From the NCBI GenBank assembly GCA_002255935.1, contig NKIO01000013.1, positions 1 to 63,900 of the forward strand: a stretch of DNA of 63,900 bases, in the 5' to 3' direction. Source of the DNA: Comamonadaceae bacterium PBBC2. Its GTDB lineage: Bacteria > Pseudomonadota > Gammaproteobacteria > Burkholderiales > Burkholderiaceae_C. A program made the position numbers and the translations under genes. Position 1 is the stretch's first letter. The number at the start of each line of letters is the position of its first letter. The notes below the pieces were generated by a model. That model saw nothing but the letters and a program-made list of their open reading frames with translations, did no database searches and was not told the origin of the DNA. Below are positions 44,372-53,607 of this stretch, in pieces.

Positions 44372-47300
44372 GCGGGTAGTTCCTCGATGAAGAGGGAATG
44401 GCGCACAGTGGCTAGCGAATCCGGTTCACCCCATTTCCAGGGTACCGCAACATCAACAATCTTCGGCAACGAGGCAAGCTCAGCAGAAATGCGGGTCGTG
44501 AACAGGTGGGTCTTGCCATCCTGGGTTAGTCGCTTGCAAAAGTCCAGCATCGTGACCCAGGAATCCTCATTCGAGGTACCGTGGCCGCCAATTTTTTCCC
44601 ATTGACTGGCCTTCATCAGGAACATTGCATCACCGTTTGCAAGCACAGGGTAAACGTCGCGCGGGAACATGGTCAATACGTGGGCGTCGCCACAGACAAC
44701 GTCGTTGGAGTGGGCCCTAAGCACTGGGAATACGCCGGTAAAAGCGCTTTGCAACGTTGCTTTGGGGATTAAAGTGTTTGTCCCAATCAGCAAGCAGCTC
44801 GCCGTTGCCGCTTTTGGTGCCTCAAGCAGTCGGGCAAGGGTGTCAAGTGTGCGGGCGTCGTGCAACAAGACCGGTTGGTTGACAAAAAGCAGGTAGGTTC
44901 CATCGTTCTTTTTCGAGCCCGCCATTGCCGCGCGCACGCGATCAGCGTAAGTCGCATCGTCGTCGCTTTGAATGACTCGATGCCGCAGGGGAAAATACTG
45001 CTGCAAAAGCAGCACTAGCTGAGGCGTATTTTCAGCCTCTGGCGCAGCCAAAAGGAATTCAATTACCTCTATATGGCGCTGCAATTTCAACGACTCCAGG
45101 AATGCCGCAAAGAAGGTTGAGTCAATATTCTGCGCCGTGAATATAACGCGAATCTTAGGTGCAGCCGTTGGTAGTTCGATTGGTACAAGCGGCGTTGTGA
45201 TCTCGGGTGCGATGGGCATGACCAATTGAATGGGCGTGTGCGGTTGCATGTTGCGCTCGACAATGGCGATGGGTGCGCCCAACGTGTCCCCAGAGCCCGC
45301 AGCTTCCTCTTTGGTTCGCAAAATGAAAGGGTGTAGACGCCGTTCACCACGGGTGGGGGGCCATTCAGGTGATCGCATGACCTCTGGAATCGTTATGCGA
45401 TGCCGAACAATGGGATTGCCACGCTGTGCAATGACATACGATCTGATTCCACAGGTGCGGGCGAGGCCACTTTCAAGACTTGTGGAACACAGCACGTGGA
45501 GCGAAGGAATGGCGTCGGGCGGGCAAATCAAGGTTTGCCCCAGCTTTTGGGCAGCTCGCGCCATGCTTCGATCAAGCATATCGGCATCATTCAGGTACGG
45601 TGGTCGATCAAACACCTCTCGCCAGTACGCATCCAGGCCGTCGTCTAACGGTGGCATTTTCCATGCCTCAAGTTGCACTCCAAACAGACCATAAAGCCAT
45701 TCCCTCATATCACTAGAGAAGATACGCTCGGCACCGGTTGCTTCTCGTATGTCGATCATGAGCCGAGACATGGCCCAGCCATTTGGCGCTAAAAGGGCGC
45801 CAAGATGCTCCACAAGCAAGAAGCGTGCATGCTTGGGGAGTCCGGCGGTACCATGAGGACTCAGTGCAAATAGCTCCGCCTGGTGTGCGCCACCGGGGCA
45901 CAAGGAGGGGTACGGCAATATCGTTGCATCGCTGAGATAACCCTCAGGTGTTGACAGTGTCAACAAAATCGGCAGGTAGGGGTTAATTAAAAATAGGTCG
46001 ACTATTTGCAACCCAGCGTGTGAAAGGCAGTATTCGCCAACCATCCCCAATGTTCCACCGGATACCAGGTCATATTGAAAGGCCCGCATTACCACGGTTT
46101 GGTCGTTCGGAAGTTGAGCCGCATTGAAACGAATGCGAAGATCCCGATTGTTTGCAAACCAAATGGCATCTATCTGCAATGGTGTTACAGAAAACTTATG
46201 CACACTGCATTCAGAGTCGTTGGGCGACTTGATTTGTTCAGCCGTGCCGGGAGACTTGGGATCCAGTAGACAGATAGCATGGAAATCTGGCATGCGGGCG
46301 AGCCGACAAAATGTCTCCAAAGTTTTGGAAGTGTCTAAATGGACGCTGTCGGCTGCCTCATCTGCGGCGCGGATTCTTGCAACAGCAAGTCCGCCGAGGT
46401 GCAATAGGCGCTCATCGATCAATCCGGAAAGGTCGTCTTGCGATAACCAAATCTGCTCGGTTGGGTCATCATGGGGCAAAACATTGCGAACCAGACTATT
46501 GCCTTCTGGTTGCACCGTAGGGGCCAACGGGATTTCGCTTTGACCTGATGGAGGTCTCAATACGGGATCAATGCCGGGCTGCGGGTTGAACTGGAAGTTC
46601 AGTCGGGGCGCAAGGTTCCACTCCTGTGTCAACTCAGCAAGCGTGGGGTGAATTGCCGCCAGTTTGACCACGGAAGGCGACAGCGCTATTGGCTTGCGAT
46701 TGGGGTTGGCGACAAGTTGGTGAAGGCGAGCAGCGCTGGCTGCAAATAGGGAATCTGCAAAAACCAAATGCCGCTCGTCCTGCAAAGATTGTTGGGTCCA
46801 ATCGATGCGCGCCAACGCGGTGGCAATTTCCTTGTCATTCATGTCAAGGATGATTTCCCCGCCATGCACTGTCTGAAGTGCTGCGCTTGACACCGTGATG
46901 CCATCAAACTCTTTTGTAAGGCTTGCCGCTAACCGCGTCCAAATGTCCCCTGTCAAATCCTTCAGATCGGGAAACTTGGCGTAACTCTTCAAATAGTCTT
47001 CTACTGAAATTTGTGATGGAGCGCTGCCAAGCGCAGGTCCATATTCATCCACATCAAGAAATACGCTTGCGCCCCAAATCAATTTATAAAGAAGCCCGAA
47101 AAAAATGTTCTCGGCATGCGGTTGGGAAAAATGAACGATGTCGCAAGGTTTTGCCGCGACGAGCGACACTGCTTGGTCTAAAAACTGACTTTCATCAATT
47201 TCCCAAACGCTTTGGTAAGTGAATGGAGTGTTTCTTGGCGGTTCCCCTGCATCGGACTGCACTGCGGTGAACCTGCATCCTATGAGTTCTACCGTAGCGA

Positions 47301-47592
47301 AGGTTTTGTACAGTTGTTCTAAAGCCAACGGGCGCTGTGTTGACTTGCCACTGGACACACGACTAAAAATACCAACAATGTGGCGTGTTTCTGCTGTCCG
47401 TGAGGCGCGGTATTTTTTTCTTGCCCGACCTAGATTGCCTGCAATCCCTGCCCGCAGCCCCGGCATCGTCTGCATGGCACGGAGGTACAGGCCAATCGCA
47501 ATACCATTGGCACCGCTGCGGAACGCCTCGTTCCCTAGCTTGAGATTGAAGTCGGCACTAACAGGGGCTTTTGTTGTGATCACTTTAACCAT
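44368..47592 (-). CDS. Large multidomain glycosyltransferase-like protein
   Basis: A 1074-residue protein. Residues 1-55 look TPR-like (LGNEAFRSGANGIAIGLYLR). Residues about 65-260 hold a Rossmann-like segment (PCDIVHFSQPHAENIFFGLL; GASVFLDVDEYGPAL). The centre (about 340-790) is unassigned; it includes ARFLLVEHLGALLAPNGWAM and a stretch with many aromatic residues. The C-terminal 260 residues resemble a GT2-type GT-A domain (IRVIFTAQNIDSTFFAAFLE; LLFVNQPVLLHDARTLDTLA; FPRDVYPVLANGDAMFLMKA). No signal peptide. Position between a TPR protein and two other transferases suggests a polymer-assembly role. The start follows an AAGG/AGG-rich leader. Confidence 0.6.
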   Translation of the reverse strand: MVKVITTKAPVSADFNLKLGNEAFRSGANGIAIGLYLRAMQTMPGLRAGIAGNLGRARKKYRASRTAETRHIVGIFSRVSSGKSTQRPLALEQLYKTFATVELIGCRFTAVQSDAGEPPRNTPFTYQSVWEIDESQFLDQAVSLVAAKPCDIVHFSQPHAENIFFGLLYKLIWGASVFLDVDEYGPALGSAPSQISVEDYLKSYAKFPDLKDLTGDIWTRLAASLTKEFDGITVSSAALQTVHGGEIILDMNDKEIATALARIDWTQQSLQDERHLVFADSLFAASAARLHQLVANPNRKPIALSPSVVKLAAIHPTLAELTQEWNLAPRLNFQFNPQPGIDPVLRPPSGQSEIPLAPTVQPEGNSLVRNVLPHDDPTEQIWLSQDDLSGLIDERLLHLGGLAVARIRAADEAADSVHLDTSKTLETFCRLARMPDFHAICLLDPKSPGTAEQIKSPNDSECSVHKFSVTPLQIDAIWFANNRDLRIRFNAAQLPNDQTVVMRAFQYDLVSGGTLGMVGEYCLSHAGLQIVDLFLINPYLPILLTLSTPEGYLSDATILPYPSLCPGGAHQAELFALSPHGTAGLPKHARFLLVEHLGALLAPNGWAMSRLMIDIREATGAERIFSSDMREWLYGLFGVQLEAWKMPPLDDGLDAYWREVFDRPPYLNDADMLDRSMARAAQKLGQTLICPPDAIPSLHVLCSTSLESGLARTCGIRSYVIAQRGNPIVRHRITIPEVMRSPEWPPTRGERRLHPFILRTKEEAAGSGDTLGAPIAIVERNMQPHTPIQLVMPIAPEITTPLVPIELPTAAPKIRVIFTAQNIDSTFFAAFLESLKLQRHIEVIEFLLAAPEAENTPQLVLLLQQYFPLRHRVIQSDDDATYADRVRAAMAGSKKNDGTYLLFVNQPVLLHDARTLDTLARLLEAPKAATASCLLIGTNTLIPKATLQSAFTGVFPVLRAHSNDVVCGDAHVLTMFPRDVYPVLANGDAMFLMKASQWEKIGGHGTSNEDSWVTMLDFCKRLTQDGKTHLFTTRISAELASLPKIVDVAVPWKWGEPDSLATVRHSLFIEELPA

Positions 47593-47619
47593 TTATCAAG
47601 GACACCTTCCTTCTGTGGG

Positions 47620-48210
47620 TCACAGACGGTCTCGACGCTTTGGCTCAAGTGAGGCTGGCTTTAACTTGGCGGGCTTATAGACCAGACCAAGTTGCGAGAG
47701 TTGTTGGCCAACTCTTGCTTGTGTCATGAGACGCGAGTCAGATGAAGGAGTGCCTATTGAGATTGCGCTTTGGAAGTTTAGCAGGGCGCGCGACTCGTCT
47801 CCAACAATTGCAGCCGCTCGGCCAAGACTATTGTGAACGCCTGCAATGAGTACTTGACTCACTAATTTTTTGCTGCACCCCCAGTCTTGAGCCAGCCTGA
47901 TTAATTGGTGCGCCGGTTGCGTGTTGCCGAGTTGGAGATGCGAGGCCGCCGCAAGCAGCGCCAATTTGGCACGGTCCGGGTGGTGTTGCAAGGTATCGGG
48001 TTCCAATTGGGAGAGGCTTTCCCAATCTCCAAACTGCCACTGGTTTCGAGTGCGTTCAAGCAGGTCTTCATCATATGGATAGATACTTTGACGCTTGTCA
48101 GTGCCGATTCGATCTTCAATTCCAACGTAACTTGGATTAGCGTCGATTCGTTGAGGTACAGAAAACCGGGATTGAACCCAAGTCCTCAAATTAACGAGAA
48201 GTTTCAACAT
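47620..48210 (-). CDS. TPR-like helical protein at the head of the minus-strand operon
   Basis: A 196-residue protein. ERTRNQWQFGDWESLSQLEP, LALLAAASHLQLGNTQPAHQ and LGRAAAIVGDESRALLNFQS are helix-turn-helix pairs of the TPR/SEL type. I have seen similar modules attached to sulfotransferases and glycosyltransferases, where they are thought to mediate contacts. GAGG lies 3-5 bases before the ATG. It is the first gene of the long block B operon, 27 bp before the 1074-residue gene. Function unknown. Confidence 0.6.
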   Translation of the reverse strand: MLKLLVNLRTWVQSRFSVPQRIDANPSYVGIEDRIGTDKRQSIYPYDEDLLERTRNQWQFGDWESLSQLEPDTLQHHPDRAKLALLAAASHLQLGNTQPAHQLIRLAQDWGCSKKLVSQVLIAGVHNSLGRAAAIVGDESRALLNFQSAISIGTPSSDSRLMTQARVGQQLSQLGLVYKPAKLKPASLEPKRRDRL

Positions 48211-48732
48211 TCCTCACCTGTAAGCGTTGGGAAATTGTAAGGCCTAAATTGTCGTGCCAAGTGGTCCTCGCTATAACCTGGGAGAAGTTATTTGTCCGAG
48301 CCCCTGGGAACTGCAGGCACTGGTGTATGTGGATTTGGCAGTATTGACAGTTTTCTTCAATGCGGAATTCCGATGACGTTGCACGACAAGATATACATTG
48401 GCGATGAGCTCGATGAGTTTGTCCAGAATTTGCGGACTCACCGCGTCCCCTTGTAAGCCTGAGATGTGGGAGTAGCGGTTATGCCCAGCCAATTGACGCC
48501 TTTTTTGCTTCACCCATCTGGTGACCTCTACAAATTCGTTGAACTCGGCTCCCAGTCTAGTTTGCAGCAGGTACTATCAGCTTCAACTGTCGGAAATAGG
48601 ATTACCTGGCCAGAAATGGCCAGCCCCCCTCAGCTGGCAGCCAAAGACAAGGCGTCCGCAAGCTTTGAAAATGCCGATGCATTCGATTAGTTGGGGTGGG
48701 GACTACCGCGGTGCAGGGTAAGCAAGGCATCT
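48211..48732. other. Gene-free stretch between divergent blocks B and C
   Basis: No convincing gene: open frames on both strands have no recognisable domain and unlikely composition. It must contain the promoter of the minus-strand operon (start 48210). The sequence looks like worn coding DNA, probably deletion remnants. Confidence 0.5.
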
Positions 48733-48954
48733 ATGTCCCTGACACAACAGATCAAACCAATTTCGTACCTCTTGTTGCACACTACTGATATCGTTAAGGG
48801 GTTTGCGACAAAACTGGAAACAATCATCATCACCCAAAATGTCGAAGCAAAGATGGTGCTTTCGGGCCGATTCCCTGCCCGTCAACATTGCCATCATTTC
48901 CTTGGTGATATCCAAACTTGTGGCAAATTACTGTTGATCATCAGCGCTATTTAA
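48733..48954 (+). pseudogene. Decayed Phd/YefM-type antitoxin gene
   Basis: ATG at 48733 opens a frame with SLTQQIKPISYLLLHTTDI, then LETIIITQNVEAKMVLSG. This matches the antitoxin pattern IKPISYLKANA..., PLIITQNGEAKAVLQD, with several changes at conserved positions. After about residue 48 the resemblance becomes weak and no toxin gene follows; cysD begins at once. Confidence 0.7.
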
Positions 48955-48970
48955 TGTTTGGATTTGAATT

Positions 48971-49858
48971 TTGAACAACACACTTGAGTCAGAGTCCATA
49001 GAAATCATCCGGGAGGCGGTGGCTACGGCCCGCAAGCCGGTGATGATGTACTCTATTGGCAAAGATTCGTCGGTCATGCTGCACTTGGCACGCAAGGCCT
49101 TTTACCCCGCGCCGCCGCCTTTTCCGTTGTTGCATGTCGACACCGGGTGGAAGTTCAAGGCCATGTATGCGCACCGCGCGCGCATGGTGGCCGAGAGTGG
49201 CATGCAACTCATCAGCCATACCAACCCTGAAGGTCTGGCCGCAGGCGTAGGCCCCTTCACCCATGGCAGCAGTTATCACACCGACGTCATGAAAACCCAG
49301 GCGCTCAAACAAGCGCTGGACGCGAACGGGTTTGACGTGGTTTTTGGCGGTGCCAGGCGCGACGAAGAAAAAAGCCGCGCCAAAGAGCGCGTGTTTTCCT
49401 TCAGGGCTCCCGGCCACCGTTGGGACCCCAAGGCCCAACGCCCCGAGTTATGGAACCTTTACAACACCCGCATTGCGCCGGATGAATCCATTCGGGTATT
49501 CCCCATCAGCAACTGGACCGAGGCCGACATTTGGCAGTACATCCAGTCTGAGACCATTCCCATCGTGCCGCTGTACCTGGCCGAACTGCGCCCGGTGGTG
49601 CAGCGTGGCGGCCAGTGGCTGATGGTGGACGACGAACGGTTTCCGTTTGCGCCGGGCGAGGTGGCCCAAATGCGCAAGGTGCGTTTTCGCACCCTCGGCT
49701 GCTGGCCGCTGACTGCGGCTGTAGAGTCTGATGCCATTACCCTGGATGAAGTGATTGCCGAGACGCTGGGAGCCCGCAGCTCTGAGCGTGAAGGCCGGTT
49801 GATTGACTCGGATGTTCCGGGGTCGATGGAAAAGAAGAAACAAGAGGGGTACTTCTGA
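48971..49858 (+). CDS. cysD: Sulfate adenylyltransferase subunit 2, CysD
   Basis: A 295-residue PP-loop ATPase subunit of ATP sulfurylase. Family segments: [40 protein letters not shown] (PP-loop), [40 protein letters not shown] and [18 protein letters not shown]. The start is TTG and the N-terminus is a few residues shorter than usual, because an in-frame stop lies directly upstream next to the decayed antitoxin. Its TGA overlaps the cysNC ATG. With CysN it makes APS from sulfate and ATP. Confidence 0.94.
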   Translation: MNNTLESESIEIIREAVATARKPVMMYSIGKDSSVMLHLARKAFYPAPPPFPLLHVDTGWKFKAMYAHRARMVAESGMQLISHTNPEGLAAGVGPFTHGSSYHTDVMKTQALKQALDANGFDVVFGGARRDEEKSRAKERVFSFRAPGHRWDPKAQRPELWNLYNTRIAPDESIRVFPISNWTEADIWQYIQSETIPIVPLYLAELRPVVQRGGQWLMVDDERFPFAPGEVAQMRKVRFRTLGCWPLTAAVESDAITLDEVIAETLGARSSEREGRLIDSDVPGSMEKKKQEGYF

Positions 49859-51678
49859 TGGATACCCTGCGCTTTATTACCTGTGGCAGTGTGGATGATG
49901 GCAAGAGCACACTCATTGGCCGTCTGCTATTTGAGAGCAAGGCCATTTTTGACGACCAGTTGGCCGCCTTGGTCAAAGACTCTGCGCAATATGGCACGCA
50001 GGGCACGCAAATGGACCTGGCGCTGTTGGTGGACGGCCTGCAAGCCGAGCGCGAGCAGGGCATCACCATTGACGTGGCCTACCGGTTTTTTACCACCGAC
50101 GAGCGTCGCTTTGTGGTGGCCGACACGCCCGGGCACGAGCAGTACACGCGCAACATGGCCACCGGAGCGTCGACTGCCAGCCTGGCGGTGATCTTGATTG
50201 ACGCACGCAAGGGGGTGCTGGTGCAAACACGCCGCCACAGCCGCATTGTGGCCATGATGGGTATCCAGCATGTGGTGCTGGCAGTGAACAAGATGGACCT
50301 GGTCGGTTTTGATGAAGCCACACTGGACGCCATCGTGGCAGACTACCGTAGTTTTGCCAGCAGTTTGGGGTTTGCCAGCCTGCAGGTGATTCCGCTTTCT
50401 GGCCTGACCGGCGACAACGTGTTGATGCCCAGCAGCAGTATGCCCTGGTACAGCGGCCCCACGCTGTTGCAGTACCTGAACACGGTAGACACGCGCAGCA
50501 CCCAGCCGCAGGGGTCGTTTCGCATGCCGGTGCAGTGGGTGAATCGGCCCAACCTCGACTTCAGGGGTTTTTGTGGCCGCGTTGCCTCCGGGACGCTGCA
50601 CCCTGGCGATGCCGTTCGGGTGCTGCCGTCGGGCGTGCAAACACGCATCAAGGCGGTGTTGCTGGGGTTTGACGAGGTGGCTGTTGCCGAAGCTGGCGAC
50701 GCCGTGACCGTGACCCTGGTGGACGAGGTCGATGCCAGCCGGGGCGATGTACTGGTGGCTGCCGAAGTACCGCCCGAGGTGGCCGACCAGTTTGAAGCCA
50801 AATTGCTGTGGATGAGTGAACACGCCCTGGCACCGGGGCGCCAATACCTAATGAAGCAGGCGTGCAAAGAGATCACCGCCACCATTACGGACATCAAATA
50901 CCGCGTAGACGTCAACAGCGGCGCGCATCTGGCCGCCAAAGTGCTGGGCCTGAATGAAATTGCCGTGGTAAACATGTCGACCAGCGCCCCGCTGGTGTTT
51001 GAGCCCTATGCTGTCAACCGGACCTTGGGTGGCTTTATTCTGATCGACAAGCTGACATTTGAAACGGTGGGCGCTGGCATGATTGACTTTGCTCTGCGCC
51101 GGGCCAACAATATCCATTGGCAGGCGCTGGAGCTCAACAAGGCCACGAGAGCTGCGCAAAAACACCAGACGCCGCGTTGCATCTGGTTTACCGGCTTGTC
51201 GGGCTCGGGCAAGTCGACCATTGCCAACCTGTTGGACAAGCGCCTGTATGCCGAAGGCCGCCACACCTATGTGTTGGATGGTGACAATGTGCGCCACGGC
51301 CTGAACCGCAACCTGGGCTTTACCGAAGCCGACCGGGTAGAAAACATTCGCCGGGTGGCCGAGGTGGCGCGGCTGATGGTGGACGCCGGGCTGGTGGTGC
51401 TGGTGAGTTTTATATCGCCGTTTGCCGCCGAGCGTGCCATGGCGCGCAGCCTTTTTGGGCCGGAAGAGTTTGTTGAGGTGTTTGTGGACACGCCCATTGA
51501 GGAATGTGAACGCCGCGACGTCAAGGGCTTGTACGCCAAAGCCCGCAAAGGGGAGCTGAAAAACTTCACCGGCATTGACAGCCCGTATGAAGCACCCAGC
51601 CAGGCCGATGTGCATTTGCAAACCGCAATGTTGACGCTCGACCAATGTGTTGACCAACTGATGGCCAGTTTGCCTTAG
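49858..51678 (+). CDS. cysNC: CysNC: ATP sulfurylase GTPase subunit fused to APS kinase
   Basis: A 606-residue bifunctional protein. The CysN part (about 1-430) is an elongation-factor-like GTPase: [20 protein letters not shown] (P-loop), [19 protein letters not shown] and [11 protein letters not shown]. The CysC part (about 438-606) is APS kinase: [40 protein letters not shown] and [20 protein letters not shown]. With CysD it makes PAPS from sulfate. No cysH or cysI is nearby, so PAPS here probably serves the two island sulfotransferases. Confidence 0.96.
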   Translation: MDTLRFITCGSVDDGKSTLIGRLLFESKAIFDDQLAALVKDSAQYGTQGTQMDLALLVDGLQAEREQGITIDVAYRFFTTDERRFVVADTPGHEQYTRNMATGASTASLAVILIDARKGVLVQTRRHSRIVAMMGIQHVVLAVNKMDLVGFDEATLDAIVADYRSFASSLGFASLQVIPLSGLTGDNVLMPSSSMPWYSGPTLLQYLNTVDTRSTQPQGSFRMPVQWVNRPNLDFRGFCGRVASGTLHPGDAVRVLPSGVQTRIKAVLLGFDEVAVAEAGDAVTVTLVDEVDASRGDVLVAAEVPPEVADQFEAKLLWMSEHALAPGRQYLMKQACKEITATITDIKYRVDVNSGAHLAAKVLGLNEIAVVNMSTSAPLVFEPYAVNRTLGGFILIDKLTFETVGAGMIDFALRRANNIHWQALELNKATRAAQKHQTPRCIWFTGLSGSGKSTIANLLDKRLYAEGRHTYVLDGDNVRHGLNRNLGFTEADRVENIRRVAEVARLMVDAGLVVLVSFISPFAAERAMARSLFGPEEFVEVFVDTPIEECERRDVKGLYAKARKGELKNFTGIDSPYEAPSQADVHLQTAMLTLDQCVDQLMASLP

Positions 51679-51684
51679 CGCGGC

Positions 51685-52470
51685 ATGGACCTGATGCTAG
51701 TGGTCGCCGGTGCCGTAACCGGGTTTTTGGTCGGATTGACGGGTGTGGGCGGTGGCGCGCTGATGACACCGCTTTTGCTGTTGTTGTTTGGCGTGGCACC
51801 CCTGACTGCCGTGGGCACGGACTTGTGGTTTGCGGCCCTGACCAAAATATTTGCCACTCGGGTGCACCATAACCACGGCCTGATTGACTGGCCGGTGGTA
51901 CGCAGACTGTGGCTGGGCAGCCTGAGCGCATCGGTGTTGACTCTGGTGTGGATGAAGCTCAATCCGGTGGACGAAAACGCAGTCAGTTTTCTGAAAATGG
52001 CCATCGCTGCTGCGGTGCTGTTGACTGCCGTGGGCATTCTGTTTCAGAAGCAGTTGCAAGCGGTGGGGCGGCGGCTGCGCACGACCGATGCCGAGCATTT
52101 CAAAGCCTGGCAGCCTGGGCTTACCGTGCTGGCCGGTGCGGTGCTGGGTGTGCTGGTGACCTTGACATCGGTGGGTGCGGGTGCACTGGGTGCGGTGTTC
52201 TTGGCTTACTTGTACCCGCTGCGGCTAACGCCACCCCGGTTGATTGCCACGGACATTGTTCATGCCATACCGCTGGCCCTGTTTGCAGGTACGGGGCATT
52301 TGCTGATGGGCAATGTCAACTTTGGCTTGTTGGGTAATTTGCTGCTGGGTTCGGTGCCCGCCGTGTTGCTGGGTGCCGTGCTGTCTGCCCGACTGCCCCA
52401 CGCGGTGTTGCGGATGGCTTTGGCCGCGGTGTTGTTGGCGGTGGGGGCCAAATTGGCTTGGACGATATGA
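51685..52470 (+). CDS. TauE/SafE-family permease
   Basis: A 261-residue inner-membrane protein with about eight hydrophobic helices. The two family repeats are visible: GFLVGLTGVGGGALMTPLLL and, in the second half, GVLVTLTSVGAGALGAVFLA, each followed by a loop (AVGTDLWFAALTKIF; LIATDIVHAIPLALF). Members move sulfite, sulfoacetate or other anions. Between cysNC and cysQ the likely cargo is sulfate or sulfite (inference). Its stop overlaps the cysQ start. Confidence 0.88.
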   Translation: MDLMLVVAGAVTGFLVGLTGVGGGALMTPLLLLLFGVAPLTAVGTDLWFAALTKIFATRVHHNHGLIDWPVVRRLWLGSLSASVLTLVWMKLNPVDENAVSFLKMAIAAAVLLTAVGILFQKQLQAVGRRLRTTDAEHFKAWQPGLTVLAGAVLGVLVTLTSVGAGALGAVFLAYLYPLRLTPPRLIATDIVHAIPLALFAGTGHLLMGNVNFGLLGNLLLGSVPAVLLGAVLSARLPHAVLRMALAAVLLAVGAKLAWTI

Positions 52471-53264
52471 CTATGGCATTCACCCAAGGGCAGTTGCAAG
52501 GCTTGTGCAACATTGCCCAGGCCGCCGGCCAGGAAATCATGGCCGTATACGACCATGGCGGGGCCGTTTGGCAAAAAGATGACGCCAGCCCGCTCACCGA
52601 AGCCGACTTGCGGGCAGATGCGGTCATCCGTAAAGGCCTGGAGGCCGCGTTTGCGGGCACGTTCATCTTGTCAGAAGAGTCGCGCAGCGTAGGAGTTGAG
52701 CAAGCCGATGTGTTCTTTTTGGTGGACCCGTTGGACGGCACCAAAGAGTTTTTAAAACGAAACGGAGAGTTCACCGTCAACATTGCCCTGGTGCAGCAGG
52801 GTGTACCAATCGCTGGCGTGGTGTTTGCACCGGCTTTGGAAGAGTTGTTTTACGCCGCTCCGGGGCTCGGCGCGTGGATGCAAACGGCGGGTGGCGCGCC
52901 ACAAGCGTTGCACGTTGCACCGTGGTTGCCCACAGAGCCGTTGCGGGTTGTTGGCAGCCGCTCACACGGCGGCGACAAGCTGGCCACCTGGCTGGACGGC
53001 TTGAGTTGTCAGCACAGCTTTGTGGCAGCCGGTAGTTCGCTGAAGTTTTGTCGAATTGCCCAGGGGCAGGCCGACATTTATCCTCGGTTTGGCCCCACCA
53101 GTCAGTGGGACACCGCTGCCGCGCAATGTGTATTGGTAGCCGCAGGCGGCGCTGTACACGACCTGACGGGCCGCCCGTTGCAATATGGTTTACAGCGCCC
53201 GCTATTGAACCCTGAGTTTTTTGCCGTGGGTGACAAAGCTGCTTTGCTGGGCTTCGGGCAGTGA
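52467..53264 (+). CDS. cysQ: 3'(2'),5'-bisphosphate nucleotidase CysQ
   Basis: A 265-residue Mg-dependent phosphatase of the inositol monophosphatase superfamily. Motifs: SPLTEADLRADAVI, ILSEES, FFLVDPLDGTKEFLKRNGEF (metal-binding DPLDGT) and PTSQWDTAAAQCVL. It hydrolyses PAP, the by-product of sulfotransferases, to AMP. ATG at 52467 overlaps the permease stop; ATG at 52473 is an alternative. Its presence completes the PAPS cycle of the island. Confidence 0.94.
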   Translation: MTMAFTQGQLQGLCNIAQAAGQEIMAVYDHGGAVWQKDDASPLTEADLRADAVIRKGLEAAFAGTFILSEESRSVGVEQADVFFLVDPLDGTKEFLKRNGEFTVNIALVQQGVPIAGVVFAPALEELFYAAPGLGAWMQTAGGAPQALHVAPWLPTEPLRVVGSRSHGGDKLATWLDGLSCQHSFVAAGSSLKFCRIAQGQADIYPRFGPTSQWDTAAAQCVLVAAGGAVHDLTGRPLQYGLQRPLLNPEFFAVGDKAALLGFGQ

Positions 53265-53340
53265 TGCTGTTTGTGTGAGGGCGGTATTTGCAGGGTGTGT
53301 GCACAATTGTCCGCGTATCGATGCATAAAAAGGATTTTTA

Positions 53341-53468
53341 TGAACAGGATAACTTTGGAACCCGGAAAGCGTGGTGGAGGGCCATGTGTTCGTGGACTTC
53401 GCATTACTGCGGATGACGTTCTCGCCCTGTTGACCCAAGAACTGGCTTCTGTCGAAACCTTGATTTGA
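53341..53468 (+). CDS. Short DUF433-type protein, probably truncated
   Basis: A 42-residue frame with AAGGA five bases before the ATG. It reads ITLEPGKRGGGPCVRGLRIT then ADDVLALLTQE, the N-terminal half of DUF433 antitoxin-like proteins (about 75 residues). The frame stops at 53466-53468. Following bases to 53607 encode DIVDRQKKFGSIEEINVATA in another frame, which I do not recognise. No toxin partner is seen. Probably a remnant. Confidence 0.6.
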
Positions 53469-53607
53469 TTCAGTTCGCTCGTCCTGTGATTATTGCTTTG
53501 CTGGTGACATCGTCGACCGTCAGAAAAAGTTCGGATCTATCGAGGAAATCAATGTTGCCACTGCATTGGCCTGGGCGGTTGGCGAATGAAGCTCAAGCAG
53601 GAACGCA

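Noticed and set aside
48271..48513. 80-codon minus-strand frame
   Set aside because: No SD, no recognisable domain; likely part of worn intergenic DNA.
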